This document shows, piece by piece, positions 1 through 5,299 of a stretch of DNA of 7,053 nucleotides (the stretch's first letter is position 1; each line of letters begins with the position of its first letter). The translations under genes were made by a program, and so were the position numbers. The stretch lies in contig JAWOBZ010000113.1 of the NCBI GenBank assembly GCA_046484045.1, forward strand, positions 1 through 7,053, read 5' to 3'. Source of the DNA: CAZHUM01 sp046484045. GTDB lineage: Archaea; Thermoplasmatota; Thermoplasmata; Halarchaeoplasmatales; Halarchaeoplasmataceae. The notes under the pieces were generated by a model. It worked only from the letters and a program-made list of their open reading frames with translations, was not told where the DNA came from and ran no database searches.

Positions 1-191
1 AAATACCTCTACGTCTACAGGAAAACTCATAAGTTTTCCTTCGATTTCCCGAACGAGTTCGGGATAAACGGGCAGAACGTCAACTACGAGCTCTACGAGG
101 ACGGTTCTAAGGCGAGATACACGCATCCCATCGCTTCCGGAGGATGTTCGGGAGGATGCGGTGGTGCTTCGAATGTATTCACTGATCATCC
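1..191. repeat. Left copy of 191-bp terminal direct repeat
   Basis: These first 191 bases are identical by eye to 6863-7053, and the identity reaches exactly to both window ends. The stretch is Rhs coding sequence (YLYVYRKTHK ... YELYEDGSKARYTHP ... FTDHP). An exact match ending at both termini is the signature of a circularly closed contig. It could also come from two identical paralogous Rhs cores at which a repeat graph was cut. The rightward continuation at 192 fits the Rhs frame that enters the right copy. Confidence 0.95.
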
Positions 192-1125
192 GATCTCCAT
201 GGAGAGAGACGGACAGAAGTACTACTATCTATATGATGGTCAGGGGAGTGTGACCGAGTTAGTAACGGGTAGTGTAGTACCAGGAATGGAACTACTAGTT
301 GTTGAAAACCAGTACCGCTACACCCCCTTCGGCGAGCCTCGTGTCAAGATAGAAGCAGTAGAGAACCCGTACGAGTATGCGGGCAGAAGACTAGACGACG
401 AGAGCGGAAAATATTATAACCGAGCGAGGATATACTCTGCGGAGCAGGGAAGATTCATGAGTCAGGACCCGATGGGTAATCAAGCAGGGGCGAACAGGTA
501 CGCTTATTGTGGGAATAATCCTACCAACAATAGAGATCCGAGTGGGATGATACATGACTGGGAACTGGCTAAGATCGATGGTGGTGGAGGAGGCTATTCA
601 GGAGGTAGTTCATCAAGCAGTGGAACTACAGGTGGATCAGGAGGCTCCACAAGTGGTGGCACTGTAGATTTAAATATAGAAAAAATGGCTAAACAAGCAG
701 CTTCGAGTGAAGGAGGTTACCAATGGTATGACTGGGTTTTAAATTTTCCAGCGGATAATACATATTCTTGGTGGGTCTTTGGGTGGGCATGTATCGACTG
801 GGCGATGAACTACTACCATGAAAAAAGCGCTGCTTGGGGGCATTGTTTTACAGGTTGTGCACTTAGGCAATCTGGTACATCAAAAATAACAGCTCACACA
901 ATTTGTTATTCTAAAGAAGCAGTTGATATGTTAGCAGCTGTCATGCATGAAGTATTAAAAAAGGGAGAAAAAGTTTTTCCATCGAAAAAGGATGCTGACG
1001 ATTGTATGAAGGGTTGGAGGAAAGGAAATATGGGGCATGAAGTGGAACGTGGATGGTGGAAATTTACATTTACTACTACAGAAATATACTCGTGTGAATA
1101 TATATGTGACAAATATTATAGTTAA
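1..1125 (+). CDS. Rhs/YD-repeat protein, 3' part: core plus Cys-rich C-terminal tip A (5' end outside window)
   Basis: The frame is open from base 1, so the first ATG (199) is probably internal; 374 residues are visible. The order is a YD-like segment (YLYVYR, YELYEDGSKARYTHP), then MERDGQKYYYLYDGQGSVTEL, YRYTPFGEP, YEYAGRRLDDESGKYYNRARIY, GRFMSQDPMG, RYAYCGNNP and DPSGM (535-549). This is the standard Rhs-associated core. In known Rhs proteins the core closes a shell and is autoproteolysed near the second DPxG, using aspartates of the two DPxG motifs; both are present here. A Gly/Ser linker (about 580-665) leads to a variable tip of about 150 residues. The tip has seven cysteines, including HCFTGC (841-858), KEAVD (913-927), DADDC (991-1005) and CEYIC near the end. 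The HC-x3-C / KE-x2-D / C-x3-C spacing reminds me of other Rhs tips, but I cannot name a family. The next gene starts 14 bases on and is its likely partner. A toxin role is inferred; a variable surface adhesin is also possible. Confidence 0.88.
   Translation, partial: KYLYVYRKTHKFSFDFPNEFGINGQNVNYELYEDGSKARYTHPIASGGCSGGCGGASNVFTDHPISMERDGQKYYYLYDGQGSVTELVTGSVVPGMELLVVENQYRYTPFGEPRVKIEAVENPYEYAGRRLDDESGKYYNRARIYSAEQGRFMSQDPMGNQAGANRYAYCGNNPTNNRDPSGMIHDWELAKIDGGGGGYSGGSSSSSGTTGGSGGSTSGGTVDLNIEKMAKQAASSEGGYQWYDWVLNFPADNTYSWWVFGWACIDWAMNYYHEKSAAWGHCFTGCALRQSGTSKITAHTICYSKEAVDMLAAVMHEVLKKGEKVFPSKKDADDCMKGWRKGNMGHEVERGWWKFTFTTTEIYSCEYICDKYYS
19..63. repeat. Two adjacent perfect inverted repeats inside the Rhs frame
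   Basis: Hairpin 1 has 9-bp arms (AGGAAAACT at 19-27, AGTTTTCCT at 32-40) around CATA. Hairpin 2 has 7-bp arms (CCCGAAC at 48-54, GTTCGGG at 57-63) around GA. Both lie in coding sequence and are duplicated at 6881-6925 in the right terminal repeat. They may be structured mRNA, a recombination-prone site or chance. Confidence 0.6.
396..605 (+). repeat. Rhs core repeat, copy A (in the full-length frame)
   Basis: This is the parent copy of a core segment found again at 1929 and 3947. It shares an exact run with copy B from 422 to 488 (67 bases), and near-identity with copy C begins at 396. Homology covers the GRFMSQDPMG to DPSGM coding part, is interrupted just after DPSGM, and resumes at the GGTGGTGGAGG glycine-linker stretch around 580-603. 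All copies keep the same frame relative to the ATG at 457, 1964 and 4008. Confidence 0.9.
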
Positions 1126-1130
1126 TCGAT

Positions 1131-1135
1131 GTGAT
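1131..1135 (+). promoter_or_regulatory. Shine-Dalgarno GTGAT that decides the next start
   Basis: GTGAT matches the core of the archaeal GGAGGTGATC Shine-Dalgarno and sits four bases before ATG 1140. The GTG here could be read as a start codon itself (three residues longer), but the same GTGAT-four bases-ATG arrangement recurs at 4727-4736. That favours ribosome binding over initiation at GTG. Confidence 0.55.
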
Positions 1136-1139
1136 AAGA

Positions 1140-1967
1140 ATGAATAGAAGGGAAAAAAATAAAAAATTTTTTGTCCTCATTGTTTTTATAATAATAGTTA
1201 TGATATTAACTATTATTTTTCACACTCAAATTTATCCAAGAAGAGTATCATCGATATATGGGAGATGTGAGATTTCAACCGAAGGAGAAGGATTTTTAAC
1301 AAAAAGTAGTTCATACACTCTCATCCATAATAATTCACTATGGGATGTAAAAAATTCAACTTTTAATGGAGAAAGAGCATTGAAATGTTTTCAAGATGAA
1401 AAAATTGGACCGGTAGCTTATATTTATAATTTTGATAACAATATTAAAATATACTGTAGGTACTATTATATTAAATTAAACGCTTTTTACAAAACCAATC
1501 CAAAAAATGTAGAAAGCGATTTTATTAAAAATAATATCTCTGAATCAATAAATAATATTCTTGATATTCTACAAATTGATGCTTCTTCGCCTATTAAATA
1601 TGGTGGTGAAGATATTATTACTGCCATTTCTAACACAATTTGTTGTGGGTTAAATCTGATGATACTTAGTATACCGGTAGTTACATTTTTCTTCTTTCAT
1701 AAAGGGAATTATATTTTAAAGGAATTATTTAGTGAACATCCGACTAAAAGAAGCATACTCCTATTTTTTTCCTATTCTTTATCATTTTTATTTATCTACC
1801 TATCTATATTAATGGTTTATATTTTCATTGTTTTTAATAAATCCATATCATATATCATTAGAATAATTATTTTTATTTTGTTAGGGATAATTACATTTAT
1901 TTATATTAGAAAATATGAGAAAAATGCAGAGCGAGGATATACTCTGCGGAGCAGGGAAGATTCATGA
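1140..1967 (+). CDS. Four-TM membrane protein, putative partner/immunity protein of tip A
   Basis: I do not recognise the family. The product (275 residues from ATG 1140) has a basic N-terminus (NRREKNKK), TM1 at about 10-27, a hydrophilic domain of about 130 residues, then TM2 (160-186), TM3 (205-230) and TM4 (235-256). A short charged tail follows. By the positive-inside rule the large loop is probably outside the cell. The gene starts 14 bases after the Rhs stop, the position of immunity genes in Rhs and other polymorphic toxin loci. It is strikingly AT-rich, rich in ATA/ATT/TTA codons, and unlike the flanking Rhs core, which suggests separate acquisition. Its last 12 residues (ERGYTLRSREDS) and stop are encoded by the next Rhs core copy read out of frame; the TGA at 1965-1967 overlaps the ATG at 1964. 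An immunity role is inferred from position only. Confidence 0.75.
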   Translation: MNRREKNKKFFVLIVFIIIVMILTIIFHTQIYPRRVSSIYGRCEISTEGEGFLTKSSSYTLIHNNSLWDVKNSTFNGERALKCFQDEKIGPVAYIYNFDNNIKIYCRYYYIKLNAFYKTNPKNVESDFIKNNISESINNILDILQIDASSPIKYGGEDIITAISNTICCGLNLMILSIPVVTFFFFHKGNYILKELFSEHPTKRSILLFFSYSLSFLFIYLSILMVYIFIVFNKSISYIIRIIIFILLGIITFIYIRKYEKNAERGYTLRSREDS

Positions 1968-2113
1968 GTCAGGACCCGATGGGTAATCAAGCAGGAGCGA
2001 ATAGGTATGCGTACTGCGGGAATAATCCTACCAACAATAGAGATCCGAGCGGGATGCTGATCAATCAACCGCCGCCAAATCTCATCGATGGTGGTGGAGG
2101 AGGTTATTCAGGA
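1929..2113 (+). repeat. Rhs core repeat, copy B (displaced)
   Basis: The match to copy A begins abruptly at 1929 (A position 422), right after the AT-rich membrane-protein gene, and is exact for 67 bases. From ATG 1964 to DPSGM (2042-2056) the encoded peptide is identical to copy A, although I count seven base differences, all synonymous. After DPSGM the sequence diverges (LINQPPPNLI), and homology resumes at the ATCGATGGTGGTGGAGG linker (2084-2113). Confidence 0.92.
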
Positions 2114-2650
2114 AGTGGTTCAGGAACTCAGCAAGTTGGTCAACAAATAAATCAACCACCTGTAGCAACGGGTACCCATGGAACAGGGACTGGACAGGAT
2201 ACGTATGAAGGTGTAGAAAATTATGGGGAGGGAGTAAAGAATTCGGCATCAGGATTCGCTAACTCTGTTGTTGAATTTTTTAAATCTAGACAAAAAGCAT
2301 TATTGGATTATATTCCAGAATATAAAATAATTGGTTCTTATATACAATTTACTTGGACTAAAACAAAAGCAAAAATGTGGTGTAATAATTTCCAAGACGC
2401 AGCGAATACATGTGGGAATGCAGGAAGTCCCGAAGCAATCGCAGGATGCTATGTAGCTGTTTCTGCCGGAGCGGTTCCATTTTGTTTATGTGGGTATCTT
2501 GCAAATGGATTAACAATGATCGTTGATTGGCTAAATTACAGAATTACATATATATCTTGTAATGGTTTTTCTTACACTTTTCAAGATTTAATTGAAGATA
2601 CGAATGAATCAATAGATCGAGCAACTCAGCCTACTCCAATTGAACCATAA
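1964..2650 (+). CDS. Displaced (orphan) Rhs C-terminal module, tip B
   Basis: The frame opens with MSQDPMGNQAGANRYAYC, the end of the Rhs core, through DPSGM and a linker rich in Gly, Ser, Gln and Thr. A distinct tip of about 140 residues follows. The tip has six cysteines (WCNN, TCGN, GCYV, FCLC, SCNG) and a hydrophobic stretch (AIAGCYVAVSAGAVPFCLC) that could be membrane-inserting. It lacks the upstream shell and has no signal peptide, so by itself it could not work as an Rhs protein. It is best read as a silent tip donor, as for orphan rhsCT modules in bacteria. Whether ATG 1964 is used is uncertain. It overlaps the preceding stop (ATGA), allowing coupled translation, but the only Shine-Dalgarno-like bases (GGAG at 1948-1951) lie 12 bases away. 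The frame stays open for 228 codons, so it is not decayed. The tip function is unrecognised. Confidence 0.8.
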   Translation: MSQDPMGNQAGANRYAYCGNNPTNNRDPSGMLINQPPPNLIDGGGGGYSGSGSGTQQVGQQINQPPVATGTHGTGTGQDTYEGVENYGEGVKNSASGFANSVVEFFKSRQKALLDYIPEYKIIGSYIQFTWTKTKAKMWCNNFQDAANTCGNAGSPEAIAGCYVAVSAGAVPFCLCGYLANGLTMIVDWLNYRITYISCNGFSYTFQDLIEDTNESIDRATQPTPIEP

Positions 2651-2652
2651 AA

Positions 2653-2656
2653 GGTG
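2653..2656 (+). promoter_or_regulatory. Shine-Dalgarno GGTG for the propeller gene
   Basis: GGTG lies six bases before ATG 2663, just after the tip B stop at 2648-2650. It supports translation of the propeller gene from this ATG in the same transcript. Confidence 0.5.
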
Positions 2657-2662
2657 TAAGTC

Positions 2663-3970
2663 ATGAAAAATAGAACAACTGTTAAAATTCCCTTAATTAT
2701 CTTTTCTGTAATATGCATTCTATTATTTATTTCTCCGACAATTACATCAAATGAAACAAGCTCGAATCGGGTGTTCCAGTGCAATTCAAAACACGATGGT
2801 AGATGTCCATATGAACTAAACGAAACCGATGGCTCGAACGATTGGACTTTTGAAACAGAAACTGTAATATCCTCTCAGCCAATCATTTGGGAAGATGGAA
2901 CCATATATCTTACCGTAGGTACTTTGAATCAAGATGGTAGTTTATATGCAATAAACAGTGATGGATCATTAAAATGGAAAACTCAAATCTCATCCAATTG
3001 GGGTATTGAAACGATTCCAGCTATCGATAAAAATGGTACTATCTATGTTGGTTCTTATAATAATAATTTTTATGCAATAAATCCTGACGGTTCGGTGAAA
3101 TGGAGTTTTGATACCGGTGGACCAGTTTATTCCTCCGCGATAGTCGATGAAGACGGAACAATTTATGTAGGATCTGGTGTAGGGAATGAATGGGGTATTT
3201 TGTATGCTTTTAATCCAGATGGAACGCTGAAATGGGAATATACAACATCTGATAAGATTCCTACGTCGCCCGCAATTGCTGATGATGGAACGATTTACAT
3301 TTCTTGCCACGATGGAACTATATATGCTCTAACAAAAGAAGGAACTAAAAAATGGACTTATGATTTAGGGTACTACACTGGATCTACACCAACTATTGGA
3401 CATGATGGAACTATCTATGTTGGATGTAGAAATGAAAAGGTATATGCCATCAATCCCGACGGAACAGAAAAATGGCGTATTTCAACCAAGGGTTATGTTG
3501 ATTCATCGGTAGCAGTGGGGGACGATGGTACAATATATTTTGGTAGTTTGATAAAAGGAACCCTAGACAAGGGTAAGATACTCTACGCAGTATCTCCAGA
3601 TGGAGAGAAAAAATGGGTTTTTGGTAACTCTGGAGTTACAACATCCTCCCCTGCAATCAGCAAAAATGGTGTTATACTTATTGGATCTACTGATACCTTG
3701 TACGCAGTAAACCCTGATGGAACTGAAAGGTGGAGTTACACTACGGAGGGGCCGATCTGGGGATCTCCATCTATCGGACCGGATGGGACAGTTTATTTCG
3801 GTTCTTATGATAAAAAACTATATGCTATACATGGAGGGAATGATATAGAAAATAAAGATAATGGTAATACCCCTGGATTTACCCTAACACCCCTTCTCAT
3901 AATTGCAATTCCAGCGGTAGTGATATATAAGGTAAAGAAGACTAAGCGACGAGAGCGGAAAATATTATAA
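2663..3970 (+). CDS. Secreted PQQ-like beta-propeller protein with PGF-CTERM tail
   Basis: The 435-residue product starts with a signal peptide (basic KNRTTVK, hydrophobic core about 8-24). About eight PQQ-like repeats run from residue 77 to 392, each of the form DGTIYVGS...LYAINPDGTxKW. The last blade (DGTVYFGSYDKKLYAIHGG) lacks its own Trp strand, which DGSNDWTFETE near the N-terminus could supply to close the ring. A short linker rich in Asn and Asp leads to PGF (about 404-406), a hydrophobic helix (to about 422) and a basic cluster. This is the archaeal PGF-CTERM signal, processed by archaeosortase A so that the protein is lipid-anchored outside the cell. The gene follows tip B by 12 bases with its own GGTG ribosome site, taking the immunity-gene position. 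A propeller there is unusual. It could bind and neutralise a tip at the surface, or be cargo. The last seven residues (RRERKIL) and the stop come from Rhs core copy C read out of frame, supplying most of the basic cluster. Confidence 0.9.
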   Translation: MKNRTTVKIPLIIFSVICILLFISPTITSNETSSNRVFQCNSKHDGRCPYELNETDGSNDWTFETETVISSQPIIWEDGTIYLTVGTLNQDGSLYAINSDGSLKWKTQISSNWGIETIPAIDKNGTIYVGSYNNNFYAINPDGSVKWSFDTGGPVYSSAIVDEDGTIYVGSGVGNEWGILYAFNPDGTLKWEYTTSDKIPTSPAIADDGTIYISCHDGTIYALTKEGTKKWTYDLGYYTGSTPTIGHDGTIYVGCRNEKVYAINPDGTEKWRISTKGYVDSSVAVGDDGTIYFGSLIKGTLDKGKILYAVSPDGEKKWVFGNSGVTTSSPAISKNGVILIGSTDTLYAVNPDGTERWSYTTEGPIWGSPSIGPDGTVYFGSYDKKLYAIHGGNDIENKDNGNTPGFTLTPLLIIAIPAVVIYKVKKTKRRERKIL

Positions 3971-4212
3971 CCGGGCGAGGATATACTCTGCGGAGCAGGG
4001 AAGATTCATGAGTCAAGACCCGATGGGTAATCAAGCAGGAGCGAACAGGTACGCTTATTGTAATAACAATCCAGTGAATAATAGAGACCCGAGCGGGATG
4101 ATACATGATTATGAGCTTGCGATGGTCAATGGTGGTGGAGGCTATTCAAGTAGTAGTTCAAGCAGTGGAACTAAAGGTGGATCAGGAGGCTCCACTGGTG
4201 GAACGGGAGGAG
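3947..4212 (+). repeat. Rhs core repeat, copy C (displaced)
   Basis: Near-identity to copy A starts at 3947 (A position 396), 26 bases further upstream in the core than copy B. Differences from A before ATG 4008 are limited to one base (3974). Between 4008 and DPSGM (4086-4100) there are two amino-acid changes (CGNNPTN in A, CNNNPVN in C) and several synonymous ones. Homology to A extends through IHD-E-LA into the Gly/Ser linker (GGSGGST), further than between A and B. Confidence 0.9.
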
Positions 4213-4730
4213 GCACTACTGACACTACAGATGGAACTGTTGATAATACAGGCGGAGAGGGAGATCTAAATAATTATATGGATTATGGAGGAGGCGGAGG
4301 AATGTCAATAGAGGAATGGATGACATGGTGTAGAGAAGAATGTATGGATTCGTGCAAAGGAGATGTAGATTGTTACTATGAATGTTATGGTATTTGTGTT
4401 GAAAGCCAGACATGGGGAGGAGAAACAGTAACAGCCCCCCCAGGAGCTAGATGTAAATCTACACTTAAATATTGGGGGATTAATACAGTATGTAATAGGG
4501 AAGCTACAGAATATCTATATTCTCTAATTGGTGGTGGAGGATGGGAAGTAGATGCCAGTTTATCTTTAGGTGCTATAATAGGTGGTTTAATATATGAACC
4601 TGTAGGTTTTGTACTTGGAGAGACTGAATATTTAAGAACAAAAGTAACTGATTGTCATGATAGGAATCAACGGTTAGTAATAATGCAAACTTGGGTATCT
4701 GGCCAACCTTTCTATAAATGCATTGAGTGA
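4008..4730 (+). CDS. Displaced (orphan) Rhs C-terminal module, tip C with twin triple-Cys motif
   Basis: The 240-residue frame begins MSQDPMGNQAGANRYAYC, passes DPSGM and has a long Gly/Ser/Thr linker (about 41-97). The tip carries ten cysteines. Six form a symmetric pattern, C108-x3-C112-x3-C116-x5-C122-x3-C126-x3-C130, expected to make two helices stapled by disulphides. Four more (ARCKS, TVCNR, TDCHD, YKCIE) follow. SLGAIIGGLIYEPVGFVLG is hydrophobic and may insert in a membrane. As with tip B there is no signal peptide or shell, so it is probably a silent donor that works only after recombination onto the main Rhs gene; ATG 4008 corresponds to an internal Met there. The preceding gene stops 38 bases upstream, so coupling is weaker than for tip B. 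No family is recognised. The disulphide pattern suggests function outside the cytoplasm. Confidence 0.8.
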   Translation: MSQDPMGNQAGANRYAYCNNNPVNNRDPSGMIHDYELAMVNGGGGYSSSSSSSGTKGGSGGSTGGTGGGTTDTTDGTVDNTGGEGDLNNYMDYGGGGGMSIEEWMTWCREECMDSCKGDVDCYYECYGICVESQTWGGETVTAPPGARCKSTLKYWGINTVCNREATEYLYSLIGGGGWEVDASLSLGAIIGGLIYEPVGFVLGETEYLRTKVTDCHDRNQRLVIMQTWVSGQPFYKCIE

Positions 4731-4731
4731 T
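4727..4731 (+). promoter_or_regulatory. Shine-Dalgarno GTGAT that decides the next start
   Basis: GTGAT overlaps the tip C stop (TGA, 4728-4730) and lies four bases before ATG 4736, the same geometry as at 1131-1140. The GTG at 4727 would be an alternative start three residues longer, but it is more likely part of the ribosome site. The overlap suggests coupled translation of tip C and its partner. Confidence 0.55.
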
Positions 4732-4735
4732 CAAA

Positions 4736-5011
4736 ATGGAAGTATTAGATTTATTACCATTAATATCTCTACTGGGATTGGTACTTGGTTTGGTATTAAC
4801 AAATTCAATAAGAAAGGAAGTTCAAAAGATAGAATTAGAACTCTTAAGTTTGACTATAACTACCCTATTTGGTTTGATCGGAGTATTAAATACATTGATT
4901 ATGAATTGTTCTTATAAAGAAGGAAATCCATTACATGTAGTTTTAGTTTTCGCCGTTTTCTTAATTATATTATTTACTTATAGGATTTATAGTTATAAAA
5001 AGAAACCATAA
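4736..5011 (+). CDS. Small three-TM protein, putative partner/immunity protein of tip C
   Basis: The 91-residue product (from ATG 4736) has three hydrophobic helices at about 4-22, 35-56 and 65-82, a charged linker (RKEVQKIELE) between the first two, and a basic end (YKKKP). It overlaps or abuts the tip C stop with its Shine-Dalgarno inside that stop region, so the two are likely co-translated. Size, membrane location and position fit immunity proteins of membrane-acting toxins, but no family is recognised and the role is inferred. Its TAA at 5009-5011 is the last base of the cassette array; Rhs-derived sequence begins within a few bases after it. Confidence 0.65.
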   Translation: MEVLDLLPLISLLGLVLGLVLTNSIRKEVQKIELELLSLTITTLFGLIGVLNTLIMNCSYKEGNPLHVVLVFAVFLIILFTYRIYSYKKKP

Positions 5012-5012
5012 A

Positions 5013-5210
5013 GTTCTATACAAGAGAATCTACGTTCTCTACGAGAACTAAACGAAGGGTCCTAACATCTTCTACACCCACCCGCTGGTGGGCTATGGGA
5101 TGGGGAACAGTTTGGTAAACTATCCCCTCTCACAAAAACACTTCAACTCCCTTTTCGCCTACCCGATTGAAAACGGAACCGACCATCGATCGAGACCGAT
5201 AACGGGCTGA
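5013..5210 (+). pseudogene. Decayed Rhs core fragment
   Basis: Read from 5013, the frame gives VLYKRIYVLYEN, a TAA at 5049-5051, then TKGPNIFYTHPLVGYGMGN and on to PITG and TGA at 5208-5210. The YxLYE...YTHP framework matches the intact Rhs segment near the left edge (NYELYEDGSKARYTHP), and base composition is GC-richer like the core rather than AT-rich like the cassettes. There is no usable start. The stop in the middle and the loss of downstream core motifs indicate a relic of another, divergent Rhs copy. It marks the 3' border of the cassette array. Confidence 0.6.
5023..5127. repeat. Cluster of inverted repeats after the cassette array
   Basis: AGAGAA (5023-5028) pairs with TTCTCT (5035-5040), while GTTCTC (5034-5039) can instead pair with GAGAAC (5043-5048); these two are mutually exclusive. 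CCCACC (5077-5082) pairs with GGTGGG (5087-5092). GGGGA/TCCCC (5102-5106, 5123-5127) encloses AGTTT/AAACT (5109-5113, 5117-5121). No T-tract follows, so an ordinary terminator is not supported. The structures may be relics of the Rhs sequence. Confidence 0.5.
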
Positions 5211-5299
5211 TGTGAGCCAAGGTCAGAGGAGTGGTGATGGTGATCACTATCCTAGAGCAGGACTGACTCCTGCTTATCGAGGGATCTGTGATACCAGAG
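5211..5299. other. Intergenic gap between Rhs relic and ATPase 3' end, with a hairpin
   Basis: No gene is visible. A 7-bp stem (AGCAGGA at 5256-5262, TCCTGCT at 5268-5274, five-base loop) lies 26 bases downstream of the minus-strand ATPase stop. It could end or process that transcript, but lacks the U-run expected of an archaeal terminator. An 8-bp palindrome, GTGATCAC, lies near 5240. Confidence 0.4.

Noticed and set aside
199..201. ATG 199 as the start of the Rhs gene
   Set aside because: The frame is open to base 1 with clear Rhs sequence before the ATG, and the right terminal repeat shows it continuing further upstream.
4723..4917. 64-codon plus frame overlapping the small membrane protein
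   Set aside because: It starts with TTG without a ribosome site and conflicts with the better-supported frame from ATG 4736, which has a GTGAT site and three clear membrane helices.
5256..5274. Intrinsic terminator of the ATPase gene
   Set aside because: The stem is real but has no T-run after it on either strand, so it is listed only as a hairpin.
5211..5280. C/D-box-like guide RNA (TGATG and CTGA-like words)
   Set aside because: The boxes are imperfect, their spacing is wrong and there is no paired C'/D' set.
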